Source: Phocaeicola barnesiae DSM 18169 = JCM 13652 | GTDB lineage: Bacteria > Bacteroidota > Bacteroidia > Bacteroidales > Bacteroidaceae | NCBI RefSeq assembly: GCF_000374585.1 | Contig: NZ_KB894647.1 | Span: 1-64,000, forward strand | Direction: 5' to 3' | Length of the DNA stretch: 64,000 bases | Shown here: in pieces, positions 36,330 to 45,440 of the stretch | Position numbering within the stretch: position 1 is the first letter of the stretch | How the letters are laid out: every line of letters starts with the position of its first letter | Notes under the pieces: model-generated | The model's input: the letters and a program-made list of their open reading frames with translations, nothing else | What the model was told of the DNA's origin: nothing | Databases searched by the model: none | Translations under genes and position numbers: made by a program

Positions 36330-38648
36330 ATGAAAACATTATGCACCCTGGTACTGATGTGCATCTGCCTGGAAAGCCTTGCACAAAACATCCAACTGAA
36401 AGGAACAGTCGGAAACGGCGACAAGCAGCCGATAGAATTTGCCAACGTTGTCCTACAGACCACAGACTCAATCCTGGTAACCGGAACGACCTCCAACCTG
36501 AAAGGGCATTTCGAGCTGAACGGAATCAATGCCGGGACCTACCGCCTGCTGATTTCCAGCATGGGTTACCGCACCCAGGAAATCTGGCTGAATGACTTGA
36601 GCCAGTCACGCGACCTGGGTAATATCCCATTGGAGGAAGAATCCTTTGCCATCGACAATGTAACGGTTACAGCCTCAACCCAACGGAGCGAAGTGGACCG
36701 GAAAATCGTCTATCCGTCGGCCCGTCAGCAGAAGGCCTCTGCCAACGGGGTAGACTTACTCCAGCAACTGATGCTTCCCCGCATCCAGGTAGACCCGGTA
36801 AACAATACCATCAAGATACCGGGCGACGGCGAAGTACAGATGCGCATCAACGGAGTGAAGGTAACCGCTCAGGAAATCCGTGCCTTGCGGCCGGATGAAA
36901 TCGTCCGTGTGGAATACCACGACAACCCGGGCCTCCGTTACGGTAATGCAGAAATCGTTATCGATTACATTGTACGCCGTCCGGAAACAGGAGGAAGTTT
37001 TGGTATAGACATCATGCAGTCTCCTCATGTAGGCTGGGGCAACTATCAGGCAAGCATGAAAATCAACCACAAGAAATCGGAGTTCTCTGCCAACTTCTGG
37101 GGAGGTCCGCGCAATTTCTACGGAGTCTATCGGGATAACCTGGAAGATTTCAATCTGGAAAACGGTACCGAACTGCACCGTTACGAAAAAGGTGTCCCCT
37201 CACACTGGAAAATGATGCAGCAATGGCTGAATGTGGCCTACAACCTGCAGGACAACAACAAGTACCAGCTGAATATCTCGGTCAACTATTCCGGAAACAA
37301 CAGTCCCATCCAGCGATACCACGGCCAGCTGATAAACCGCACAGACGAAACAGATTATGTAGACATGACTGACGAAACAAATTCCAACCGTCATACCCCC
37401 TCCATAGACATCTATTACCAGCGTAACCTGAAAAAAGACCAGGTTTTGATTTTCGATGTCGTAGGTACCTACAACAAGGAATTTTCTGACCGCATCTACC
37501 AGGAAAGCCGCGACAACGTGCTGCTGACGGATGTGCAGAACAAGGTGTACGGTAAGAAATACTCCCTCATCGGCGAAGGTATCTACGAAAAGAAACTGTC
37601 AAACGGCATGCGCTGGGGAGCCGGCATCCGTCATACCCATTCTTTCTCGAACAACGACTACCTCAACGGCCACAACTACCATACCCGGATGCAACAGGGT
37701 TCAACCTATCTTTACGGTGAAGTACGTGGGAAAGCGAAAAGGCTGGACTATATGCTGGGCATCGGCGGAACACGTTCGTTCTACCGGCAGGAAGGCAGTG
37801 TAGACCTTTACCAATACTACACGTTCAATCCGCGTCTGACCTTGAAATACACTTTCAACGACCGGAGCTACCTGCGTCTGCGTTCCTCCATCAGCAACGA
37901 AATGCCATCGCTCGGTAACCTGAGCGCCATCGACCAGGTCATCGACTCTCTCCAGATTCAGCGGGGAAACCCGAATCTGGAAGCCTATCTGCATTACAGC
38001 AATACCCTCGACGGCGAATGGTCGTCAGGAATCTTCTATACCTATTTCAGCGTAGCCTACAACTACAAGCCTCACGCCATCATGGACGAGAAATATGTGG
38101 AAGGAAACAAAATCATCCAGACCTGGGACAACCAGAAAAGCTGGCAACGCATCGCTCCGATGGTCCAGCTGCGTGTAGGTCCGGTAGCCGATATCCTCCA
38201 GTTCTCGGTGAGCGGCGGATTGAATCATTTCATCAGCCGTGGCAACACTTACCACCACAAGTACTCCAACTGGTGGCTCGACGCCAGTGTATCCGCCAGC
38301 TGGAAAAACTTCAACTTCATGTATCAGATTATGACCAACCAGAACTGGTTCAGCGGCGAGACATTGAAAGGAGGCGAAAATGCCCAGATTATCATGCTGA
38401 ACTACAAGTGGAAAGACCTGCAGATAGGAGCCGGTATGTTCAACCCGTTCACCAACGACTACAAGACCCAGCAGGAAAACTGGAACCGCTATGCCTCCAG
38501 CCGGAAAACAAACTACATTCAGGAAAGTGCCCAGATGGCCTTCCTCACCTTAAGCTACAGCTTCTCGTTCGGGCGTCATTACAAGAGTGCCAACAAGAAA
38601 ATCAGCAACCAGGATTCGGATTCCGGCATCATGCAGACAGGGAAATAG
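36330..38648 (+). CDS. Outer-membrane beta-barrel receptor with carboxypeptidase-like domain
   Basis: 772 residues with a signal peptide (LCTLVLMCICLESLAQ). Residues about 22-100 are a carboxypeptidase-regulatory-like domain (LKGTVGNGDKQPIEFANVVLQ..., FELNGINAGTYRLLISSMGYRTQ). A plug-like stretch follows (VDLLQQLMLPRIQVDP, EIRALRPDEIVRVEYHDNPG), then a long barrel of the OMP_b-brl_3 type ending in LTLSYSFSFGRHY plus a short polar tail. No TonB box obvious. Ligand unknown. The convergent AraC gene may regulate it. Confidence 0.78.
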   Translation: MKTLCTLVLMCICLESLAQNIQLKGTVGNGDKQPIEFANVVLQTTDSILVTGTTSNLKGHFELNGINAGTYRLLISSMGYRTQEIWLNDLSQSRDLGNIPLEEESFAIDNVTVTASTQRSEVDRKIVYPSARQQKASANGVDLLQQLMLPRIQVDPVNNTIKIPGDGEVQMRINGVKVTAQEIRALRPDEIVRVEYHDNPGLRYGNAEIVIDYIVRRPETGGSFGIDIMQSPHVGWGNYQASMKINHKKSEFSANFWGGPRNFYGVYRDNLEDFNLENGTELHRYEKGVPSHWKMMQQWLNVAYNLQDNNKYQLNISVNYSGNNSPIQRYHGQLINRTDETDYVDMTDETNSNRHTPSIDIYYQRNLKKDQVLIFDVVGTYNKEFSDRIYQESRDNVLLTDVQNKVYGKKYSLIGEGIYEKKLSNGMRWGAGIRHTHSFSNNDYLNGHNYHTRMQQGSTYLYGEVRGKAKRLDYMLGIGGTRSFYRQEGSVDLYQYYTFNPRLTLKYTFNDRSYLRLRSSISNEMPSLGNLSAIDQVIDSLQIQRGNPNLEAYLHYSNTLDGEWSSGIFYTYFSVAYNYKPHAIMDEKYVEGNKIIQTWDNQKSWQRIAPMVQLRVGPVADILQFSVSGGLNHFISRGNTYHHKYSNWWLDASVSASWKNFNFMYQIMTNQNWFSGETLKGGENAQIIMLNYKWKDLQIGAGMFNPFTNDYKTQQENWNRYASSRKTNYIQESAQMAFLTLSYSFSFGRHYKSANKKISNQDSDSGIMQTGK

Positions 38649-38662
38649 AATTCCTTCCCAAA

Positions 38663-38678
38663 AAACGTCTAGACGTTT
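38663..38678. repeat. 16-bp perfect palindrome
   Basis: AAACGTCTAGACGTTT reads the same on both strands. First of three inverted structures between convergent genes. Confidence 0.6.
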
Positions 38679-38688
38679 CAATGAAAAC

Positions 38689-38740
38689 GTCCGTTCGTTT
38701 GAATCAAAAGACGAGTTTGTTTTGATTCAAACGAACGGAC
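38689..38740. terminator. 21-bp perfect hairpin, bidirectional terminator
   Basis: Arms 38689-38709 and 38720-38740 are exactly complementary over 21 bases with a 10-base loop. It lies between the convergent barrel gene and AraC gene and contains CCGTTCGTTTGAATC, related to the arms at 21.8 kb. Confidence 0.7.
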
Positions 38741-38750
38741 ATCTTATCCG

Positions 38751-38766
38751 AAACGAACGTTCGTTT
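38751..38766. repeat. 16-bp perfect palindrome
   Basis: AAACGAACGTTCGTTT is fully self-complementary and repeats the CGTTCGTTT core of the adjoining hairpin. Confidence 0.6.
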
Positions 38767-38784
38767 TTGAATGGTTACAATCAG

Positions 38785-39696
38785 CTATCCCAACATGTAT
38801 TTCCGAGGCGTACACCCCACCGCCGCCTTAAAATACTTACCGAAAAAAGAAGCGTTCGAGAAATTCAGCAAATCCCCTACCTGCTGCACGGTATACCTTC
38901 CGCTTTTCAGCAAAGCCTTGGCATCGAGGATGACATAATCCCGAATCCAGTCGGTAGCATGGCGGTCGCTCACTTCCAGAATGACCTGCGACAGGTATTT
39001 GGGAGTCAGGCAAAGCTTTCCGGCATAAAAACTCATGCTTCGCTGTTCGGCGTAATGAGCCTGTACCAGTTCCAAAAAAGCCTCGAACAACTGTTGCTGC
39101 CTGCTTTCCACCCGCTGCACCTGCTGCCGGTTATAATCGGTTATCCACTGATAGGCATTGTAGAACAACACTTGCAGATACCCCGTCGCCGCCTCCAGCT
39201 TAAAGGAATAGCCGGGCTGTTCCACCTTGGCACGCATCAGCCGATACAGGTTGATGCTCTCATCCATATCTGCCTGCGAAATATGCATCAACGAAGTAGA
39301 TGTAAAGAATTTCAACATAGCCATGCTCATGGCCGCTTCCTTCCCTCCCACCAGCCGATGGTCGGACAAGCCGATGACAACCAGCTCCACATCGGCACTG
39401 ATTTCCAGACACTCGCCGATGGAACCGGGCAGAACTACCAACACATCGTTTTCTGCCAGTGTATACTCTTTCAAGTTCAAACGGACGCGCATGAACCCAC
39501 GCAGACAGAACATGGTCAAAGCAAAGGTAAGCTTGAACGGATAAGTAGCCGATACGAAATCGGACATCGGGTCTGTATCAAGACTGGTACCGATGTTGTC
39601 CACCAGCACCAAGTCATCATCAATCATCAGTGTCCGTCCAGTATCGGGCAGCATCAACAGATGCAGTTCCTTGAAAGGTATATCTTCTTTTTTCAT
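38785..39696 (-). CDS. AraC family transcriptional regulator
   Basis: 303 residues. The C-terminal third carries two helix-turn-helix units: SMSFYAGKLCLTPKYLSQVI and YTVQQVGDLLNFSNASFFGKYFKAAVGCTPRKYM, the standard AraC signature. The N-terminal 170 residues form a cupin-like sensor (MRVRLNLKEYTLAENDVLVVLPGS). Convergent with the outer-membrane barrel gene. Effector unknown. Confidence 0.87.
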   Translation of the reverse strand: MKKEDIPFKELHLLMLPDTGRTLMIDDDLVLVDNIGTSLDTDPMSDFVSATYPFKLTFALTMFCLRGFMRVRLNLKEYTLAENDVLVVLPGSIGECLEISADVELVVIGLSDHRLVGGKEAAMSMAMLKFFTSTSLMHISQADMDESINLYRLMRAKVEQPGYSFKLEAATGYLQVLFYNAYQWITDYNRQQVQRVESRQQQLFEAFLELVQAHYAEQRSMSFYAGKLCLTPKYLSQVILEVSDRHATDWIRDYVILDAKALLKSGRYTVQQVGDLLNFSNASFFGKYFKAAVGCTPRKYMLG

Positions 39697-39721
39697 GATT
39701 CTCTCTTAAGTGACATCGGTG

Positions 39722-39729
39722 CAAAGATA
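39722..39729 (-). promoter_or_regulatory. -7 box for the AraC regulator
   Basis: TATCTTTG on the minus strand, 26 bases before the start at 39696; -33 element unclear. Confidence 0.4.
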
Positions 39730-39917
39730 GTGTTTTAGAACAGAATATTGGCATATAATTTATAAATTCATGCACAAATCAGAAATACAGAACATTTTTG
39801 AAGTTAATAAGATTGCAGACGACTGACCATTCCTGACTTTATCATAACTCCCTGTATTGAAATGCCTGATTCAATCATCGGAAGAACAGAAACAAAAAAA
39901 AACAGATAAATGAATAT

Positions 39918-39961
39918 TTTCAAGAAATGTTTCAAGATATCAAATGAAAGCAATATATTTG
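39918..39961 (+). promoter_or_regulatory. Promoter and possible C-box of the restriction-modification operon
   Basis: TTTC (39930-39933), a 20-base spacer and TATATTTG (39954-39961) form a promoter 25 bases before the regulator start. Two copies of TTTCAAGA (39918-39925 and 39930-39937), 12 bases apart, overlap the -33 region and could be regulator binding sites (inference). Confidence 0.5.
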
Positions 39962-39985
39962 CGTTATATTCAATATCATGATTTT

Positions 39986-40198
39986 ATGGAAGATATAAAT
40001 CGACTTAAATTAGTTCTTGTTGAGAAGAAGAAGACAGGCAAGTGGCTGGCGGAACAATTAGGCAAAAATCCATCTACCATTTCCAAATGGTGCTCTAATG
40101 TCTCACAACCCGATTTAGCAACTCTTGTAAAAGTTGCAAATCTATTGGAAGTTGATGTGCAAGAACTGATAAATAAAACAACAATGTGTCATGTCTAA
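39986..40198 (+). CDS. Xre/C-protein-like helix-turn-helix regulator
   Basis: 70 residues from the ATG at 39986; an ATG at 39944 would place the -7 box inside the gene and is rejected. Single HTH of the Cro/C1 type: GKWLAEQLGKNPSTISKWCSNVSQPDLATLVKVANLLEVDVQELI. Size and position, 72 bases before the methyltransferase, are those of controller proteins of type II restriction systems, which delay nuclease expression after entry into a new host. AT-rich like the rest of the island. Confidence 0.8.
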   Translation: MEDINRLKLVLVEKKKTGKWLAEQLGKNPSTISKWCSNVSQPDLATLVKVANLLEVDVQELINKTTMCHV

Positions 40199-40269
40199 GA
40201 AAAATATAGACAAAAAAAACGAATTCATACACAATTTGAAAACATAACTGATTAATCTGGATAGACTAT

Positions 40270-42123
40270 ATGAGGTATTTAGGAAGTAAAGATTCTCTTG
40301 CGGATCAGATTGTAGATTTGCTCAGAAATAAAGGGTTATTGCAGAACGAACTTATATTTTGCGATGCCTTTTGCGGCATGGGTTCTATCGCTGATGCCGT
40401 AAAAAACATATATAAGAAAATCATTATTAACGATACCTTGAAATGTGCTTCCGTCTTTACCCATGCGAAGTTGATGGCAAATGGATGTACCTTTAAAAAG
40501 TTGGGCTTTGATCCATTTGATTTTCTGAACACTGATAAAGGATTTAAAGAAGGCTTTTTTTATCAGAACTATTCCCCGGGTGCTTCAGACCGAATGTATT
40601 TCTCAAAAGAAAATGCCGGGCGAATAGACTTCTTCAGGGAGAAAATAGAAGAATGGTACAAAACAGAAAAAATTACTGATAATGAATTTTCCTATCTGTT
40701 AGCGTGCCTACTGGAATCCGTTTCAGATGTATCAAATACAGCCGGCGTTTATGGTGCTTTTTTAAAACATTGGGACAAAAGAGCGCTCAAGCCTATTGTG
40801 TTTAGTAAGATAGATGCCTCACCTGGTATCGCAGAAGATGTGGAAGTCCTGAACTCGAAAATTGAAGACATTATATCAGCCGTCAATTGTGACATTTTAT
40901 ATCTTGATCCACCATACACTCAAAACCAATATGGAACGCAATATCATCTATTGGAAACATTGGTATTAAATGATAATCCGACAATAAGTAAGGTCACCGG
41001 TTCCCGCCCGACAACACCCATGCGCTCGCAATGGTCAAGGAACTACTATGCTCATGTATTATTTGACAAAATAATTGCTGAGACAAAGGCCAAATATATA
41101 ATTTTCAGTTATAACAATGATGGTTTCATGTCGAAAGACTTCATAGAAACCACCATGAAACGCTATGGAATAGAAGACAGTTACGTCTGTGAGGTCATTG
41201 ATTATAAAAAATACAATAACTTCAAATGCCAAGGAGCAAACGGACACTTTGAATATTTGTTCTTTATAGAGAAAAAGCCAGCTGAAAGAGTCATTATAGA
41301 ATCACCGTTGAATTATACTGGGAACAAGTCTAAAATGGTAGGATTCATAAAAAGTCAGTTGCCTCAAAGAGAGATTGATACATTTGTCGACGCCTTTGGT
41401 GGAGGATTTAATGTCGGGATAAACATTGATGCGAAAAAAATCATCTACAACGATATCAATCCCTTTGTGGAAGGGCTCATACGCTCTTTCTATAGCGACC
41501 CTTGCTCTTACTTGCAGTACATAGAAAAGCAAATCAAAAAATATAATCTTTCACCTGACAATAAAGAAGGTTTCCTTAGATTACGTGATAAGTATAACAG
41601 TATTCCTGTCGCAAAACGTGACCCACGTATGCTATATACTCTTATACTTTATGGATTCCAACAACAGATAAGATTTAATACAAATTGGGGATTCAACAAC
41701 CCAGCAGGTTCTCGCTGGTTCAATGAAAATCTCCTTTCAAAGTTCATCGCATTCACAAGAAGTTTGCAGACTAAGAATGTGGAGTTTATGAATTCAAATT
41801 TTGAATTTCTGGATATACAGTTCACTCCGCAGACCTTTATTTACGCAGATCCACCGTATCGTTCAACTTTAGGTGTATACAATGATGGGAAACGAGGATT
41901 CGAAGGATGGACTCTTGTCCATGAACAGAAATTATGCAAATTTCTGGATATAGCCAATGAACATAAAGCAAAATTCATGTTGTCATACGTTATAAAAGTA
42001 GGAGAATTTACGAATACAGAAATCATCGAATGGACAAACAAAAACAAGTACCACATGATAGATGTAGCAACGACTCAAGGAAGATATAATAACCGCCATG
42101 AAGTCTTGATTAAAAACTATTGA
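40270..42123 (+). CDS. Fused double D12-class DNA adenine methyltransferase
   Basis: 617 residues made of two D12 (Dam-like, alpha-class) N6-adenine methyltransferase domains. First half: MRYLGSK, AdoMet motif DAFCGMGSIADA (32-43), catalytic DPPY (213-216). Second half: LNYTGNKSKM (about 348), DAFGGGFNVG (374-383), NDIN, catalytic DPPY (527-530). This two-domain layout is that of M.FokI, where each half methylates one strand of an asymmetric site, so the target here is probably asymmetric (inference). It precedes the endonuclease gene by 4 bases. Low GC suggests horizontal acquisition. Confidence 0.88.
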   Translation: MRYLGSKDSLADQIVDLLRNKGLLQNELIFCDAFCGMGSIADAVKNIYKKIIINDTLKCASVFTHAKLMANGCTFKKLGFDPFDFLNTDKGFKEGFFYQNYSPGASDRMYFSKENAGRIDFFREKIEEWYKTEKITDNEFSYLLACLLESVSDVSNTAGVYGAFLKHWDKRALKPIVFSKIDASPGIAEDVEVLNSKIEDIISAVNCDILYLDPPYTQNQYGTQYHLLETLVLNDNPTISKVTGSRPTTPMRSQWSRNYYAHVLFDKIIAETKAKYIIFSYNNDGFMSKDFIETTMKRYGIEDSYVCEVIDYKKYNNFKCQGANGHFEYLFFIEKKPAERVIIESPLNYTGNKSKMVGFIKSQLPQREIDTFVDAFGGGFNVGINIDAKKIIYNDINPFVEGLIRSFYSDPCSYLQYIEKQIKKYNLSPDNKEGFLRLRDKYNSIPVAKRDPRMLYTLILYGFQQQIRFNTNWGFNNPAGSRWFNENLLSKFIAFTRSLQTKNVEFMNSNFEFLDIQFTPQTFIYADPPYRSTLGVYNDGKRGFEGWTLVHEQKLCKFLDIANEHKAKFMLSYVIKVGEFTNTEIIEWTNKNKYHMIDVATTQGRYNNRHEVLIKNY

Positions 42124-42127
42124 TAAT

Positions 42128-43309
42128 ATGACAGCAATAATAACTTATCGCCCCGACGCTCAAAAGACTCCAGGTCTTTATGATAGAATTTTGACATATA
42201 AAATTCTTCGAGATATTTGTATTAGAGTCACCGGACAGGATGATTTTAATATAATTCGTGATACTTCGACTTATAATAAGGGAAGATTAATTACCATCGA
42301 GTATGGAGGCATAAAGAGTTTCGTATCTCTTTCAGAAGTGTCAGTAGAAGGCCGCAATCAAAGTGTACAGAGTATTCCTACTGCAATTAACCTGTATTAT
42401 GCCGACAGCAATCCAAATAAAGCATTATACTATTACTTCATGCCTCATAAAGGGAACTATTTTACAGATTATCATCTATTTTATTTTCGTTTGTTAAAGA
42501 CAGCTGGAGTCATTTTTCTGAATCTTCTTGACTATTATCCGGCAGGTATCAATGCATTTGAAAACGTTGATGAATTGATAGACGAAAGAAATGACAATCG
42601 AGAAACTAATAGCTCCAATAATTCTTCTTTCATTTCAAAAACATCCGACAAAGTACAGATTTACGCAAAAACTTATGGAGCAAGTAAATACGAATCTACT
42701 CTTTTAGCTATAGCGGTGGCAGCAATCACAGACAGGCCCATAGATCTTTACAATATTTGTGAACAAGACCTTACTCGTTTACCCCAATCATCCTTGAATA
42801 CAATAAATGCTATAGGTAATATCCAAATTCACGATACATCTATTACTTTAGAAAAAAGGATATTCATTAACCAAGCCAAAAATAATGAATTTCGTTCACC
42901 CATATACCAACGTAATCTGTTGCAAAGACTTGGACGAAAGCATTGTGCCTTATGTGGATGCGAAATACCAGAAATTATCCAAGGTGCACATGTATGGGGT
43001 GTAGCTGAAATAGCCCGTGACGACCATTTTAGCGATGATATAAAGTTTAACCATGCGATAAGTGGCGAAAACGGTTTATGGCTGTGCCAAAATCATCACA
43101 AACTGTTTGACTCTCATTATCTATCATTCAACATGGATGGCCATATCCTTGTACCTAGTAACCTGCGCACTGAAGATGGTCAATTCATCCGTGCCATTAC
43201 CCAAAATGAGTCTCTAGACAATCAGATTATGACGGAGAATTTCAAATGGTATCTATCACAACGTAATAGCATCCGCGATTATTCTCATTATCAGCGTTTA
43301 GTAATATGA
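42128..43309 (+). CDS. HNH restriction endonuclease (putative)
   Basis: 393 residues. The C-terminal domain is an HNH nuclease with structural zinc site: CALC (273-276), GAHVWGV (His288), ENGLWLCQNHHKLFD (Asn315, Cys320, His323, His324). The N-terminal 250 residues match nothing I know and presumably recognise DNA. Position between two methyltransferase genes, sharing 4 bases with the second (ATGATG), identifies it as the restriction enzyme of the system. Specificity cannot be read from the sequence. Confidence 0.82.
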   Translation: MTAIITYRPDAQKTPGLYDRILTYKILRDICIRVTGQDDFNIIRDTSTYNKGRLITIEYGGIKSFVSLSEVSVEGRNQSVQSIPTAINLYYADSNPNKALYYYFMPHKGNYFTDYHLFYFRLLKTAGVIFLNLLDYYPAGINAFENVDELIDERNDNRETNSSNNSSFISKTSDKVQIYAKTYGASKYESTLLAIAVAAITDRPIDLYNICEQDLTRLPQSSLNTINAIGNIQIHDTSITLEKRIFINQAKNNEFRSPIYQRNLLQRLGRKHCALCGCEIPEIIQGAHVWGVAEIARDDHFSDDIKFNHAISGENGLWLCQNHHKLFDSHYLSFNMDGHILVPSNLRTEDGQFIRAITQNESLDNQIMTENFKWYLSQRNSIRDYSHYQRLVI

Positions 43310-44517
43310 TGCTTACAGAATATAATACCGAATCATTCCCTGATTTCAGTCTGTATTGTGGAGATTCTACTAGTGTCATGTCACAACTCAACAATCAGTT
43401 TGATATGATATTTGCCGACCCTCCATATTTTCTTTCCACAGGTAATGGAAAAGTCAATATAAATGGCAAGTACATAAAGTTTGATAAAGGAGAATGGGAT
43501 AAGGTGCGTTCTTCAGATGAAAAAGATAGATTTAATCTTTCGTGGTTAGCTGCGTGTAAAGACTGTCTGAAAGATAATGGTACCATTTGGGTATCTGGTA
43601 CATATCATAATATATTCTCAGTAGCCGGTTGCATGGAAATTCTTGGCTACAAGATTTTGAATCTTATCGTTTGGCATAAACCTGATCCACCCCACTCGTT
43701 GACTGACAAGCGTTTTGATTTCTCAGCTGAGTATATCATTTGGGCAAGCAAGAATAAAACAGCAAACCATTATTTCAATAAAGAGTTGATGACTCTGATG
43801 AATAATGGTGAGCCAATGCAAGATGTATGGACAATGTCCGCTGCAGAGCAATGGGAAAAGATATATGGCAAACATCCTACACAAAAGCCCTTACAATTAT
43901 TATATCGAATAATCATGGCATCCACCCTTCCTAGGGCAGCAATACTAGACCCTTTTGCAGGTAGTTGTACTACTGGTATTGCCGCAAATCTTACCGGGCG
44001 AACATTTGTCGGCGTAGACCAAAGCCCTGAGTTCCTTAACATTGGTATTAGACGCAGGCAAGCAATCTCAGATATACACATTGCAACAGATCTATTTGCA
44101 AAAATGGCAGCCAATCCTAATGAACCGACAGTCCTCGTCAATCATGCAAGAACTGATTTATACAACAAAATGATAGAGACAGGAATATGCTATTTAAGGG
44201 CAGGGGATTCAAAAGGTTCCCTTCTTGTAAAACCTGGATTTGAACGCATACAATATGTACTCTTGCACAATGGAGGTGTTAACTGTAAACTCTTTAAGTT
44301 GAAAGCTAAAGGACGTTTCCAGATATGGACAAAAGATTCACTGGAAAAATATGGCTTCAAGCCTACGCATGCATCATATTATGTAGTGTTACAGTTTGAC
44401 AATCAAAATCAAATAGAAATGAAACGAGTTCCCAATCTATATGAAAACAAATATACATACATAGCTAAGATAAGACCCATAAGCGAGTTTCTTGGATATA
44501 ATACATTTTCCGATTAA
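43306..44517 (+). CDS. Beta-class DNA adenine methyltransferase with RAMA-like tail
   Basis: 403 residues. Motif order is beta class: catalytic DPPYFLS (38-44) first, then HPTQKP (190-195) and the AdoMet motif DPFAGSCTTGIAA (215-227). The Gly of the usual GSGTT is Cys here (GSCTT). Residues about 275-375 (KGSLLVKPGFERIQYVLLHNGGV, ASYYVVLQFD) look like a RAMA domain, as in M.HinfI/CcrM-type enzymes. It would protect a further strand or a second site. Overlaps the nuclease gene by 4 bases; last gene of the operon. Confidence 0.85.
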   Translation: MMLTEYNTESFPDFSLYCGDSTSVMSQLNNQFDMIFADPPYFLSTGNGKVNINGKYIKFDKGEWDKVRSSDEKDRFNLSWLAACKDCLKDNGTIWVSGTYHNIFSVAGCMEILGYKILNLIVWHKPDPPHSLTDKRFDFSAEYIIWASKNKTANHYFNKELMTLMNNGEPMQDVWTMSAAEQWEKIYGKHPTQKPLQLLYRIIMASTLPRAAILDPFAGSCTTGIAANLTGRTFVGVDQSPEFLNIGIRRRQAISDIHIATDLFAKMAANPNEPTVLVNHARTDLYNKMIETGICYLRAGDSKGSLLVKPGFERIQYVLLHNGGVNCKLFKLKAKGRFQIWTKDSLEKYGFKPTHASYYVVLQFDNQNQIEMKRVPNLYENKYTYIAKIRPISEFLGYNTFSD

Positions 44518-44646
44518 TACCTGTTCATCATTTTCGGTAATATTCGTTCACTCTACTCTATGGCATAAAAAGAATTATATTTGATATCAATTCCACCTAA
44601 ATACCAATTTGTAAGAACAAAATTTTTAATTATAAGTGTTTATTGT

Positions 44647-44691
44647 AAACAAATTGAACTATCCAATATTTTCGAATAGTTCAATTTGTTT
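44647..44691 (+). terminator. 16-bp hairpin after the restriction-modification operon
   Basis: AAACAAATTGAACTAT (44647-44662) and ATAGTTCAATTTGTTT (44676-44691) are perfectly complementary with a 13-base loop. The 360-base stretch 44518-44879 around it holds no gene. Confidence 0.55.
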
Positions 44692-44879
44692 AAGGCAAAA
44701 GGAGCAGTTTAGCTACTCAGAACATGTAGAAAAATGTAGCTGATGAAGTTGAAAAGGTAAAAACGGAACAGACTGTTACAGCAAAACGGCGATGCTGTTA
44801 TTTCAGAGAAAAAATTTTCATACTAAAGAGTATCAGATTCAACCATCTGAAAACAATATAAATTGTTATGACTCACTAA

Positions 44880-45143
44880 GCAAACATAGATAAAGATTAC
44901 GCCTCCTGGATTGAGGAACTCAGCCAGAGGTACAAACATAGCCAGATAAAGGCGGCAACCCATGTGAATAGTGAAATGCTGCAATTTTACTGGTCGTTGG
45001 GAAAGGATATTGTGACGCTTCATGCGGAGAGCCGTTGGGGAGAAAAATTCCTTGTAAATTTAAGCTCGAATCTGCGTGCCAAACTTCCGGGGGTAAAGGG
45101 ACTTTCGAAACAAGTATTGGATACGCTAAAAGATTTTATTTGA
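44880..45143 (+). pseudogene. Decayed N-terminal fragment of a YhcG-type PDDEXK nuclease
   Basis: The frame from 44880 to a TGA at 45141-45143 reads YASWIEELSQRYKHSQIKAAT..., FYWSLGKDIVTLHAESRWGEKFL and LSSNLRAKLPGVKGLSKQ, which I recognise as the DUF1016 N-terminal region of YhcG nucleases. An in-frame TAA at 44877 separates it from the only upstream ATG (44868). The reading frame ends inside the first 51-bp repeat and the nuclease half is missing. These genes often travel with restriction systems in Bacteroides. Confidence 0.7.
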
Positions 45144-45188
45144 TTTATAATGAATGGTTTACAATTCACCCCCAAGTTGGGGGTGAAT
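45138..45188 (+). repeat. 51-bp palindrome-containing repeat, copy 1
   Basis: It ends in a 25-base inverted repeat, ATTCACCCCCAA-G-TTGGGGGTGAAT (45164-45188). 45 of 51 bases match copy 2. It begins within the stop region of the decayed nuclease gene. Confidence 0.7.
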
Positions 45189-45250
45189 ACAGAACAGTAA
45201 TTTGGTACATTCCTAGGGAACACTACAAATATATCATAGGCAAAAAATCT

Positions 45251-45301
45251 ATTTGATTTATAATAAACAGCTTACAATTCACCCACAAGTTGTGGGTGAA
45301 T
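45251..45301 (+). repeat. 51-bp palindrome-containing repeat, copy 2
   Basis: Same orientation as copy 1, 113 bases on. Two of the six differences are a matched C/A and G/T pair in the stem, so the perfect inverted repeat is kept (ATTCACCCACAA-G-TTGTGGGTGAAT, 45277-45301). Confidence 0.7.
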
Positions 45302-45311
45302 TACAGGATAG

Positions 45312-45440
45312 TGCCATTGGCGTATTCCTTTATACAAAGCTATAGAAACACTTCGGAAAGAAAGGCTTCCAGTTGATGAAAATCTTGAAAGGAAGAGAAC
45401 AGGCTCAAAGAAATCAGGTATATGGGAAATTACATACTAG
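45312..45440 (+). pseudogene. Decayed coding remnant of unknown family
   Basis: A 42-codon frame without a start reads RIPLYKAIETLRKERLPVDENL and ERKRTGSKKSGIWEITY before a TAG at 45438. Composition is gene-like but I do not recognise the source. It immediately follows repeat copy 2 and may be debris of the same mobile or defence region. Confidence 0.3.

Noticed and set aside
45138-45301. CRISPR array
   Set aside because: Only two imperfect repeats of 51 bases with a 62-base gap, no cas genes and no further units; the strong internal palindrome fits a REP/MITE-like element better.
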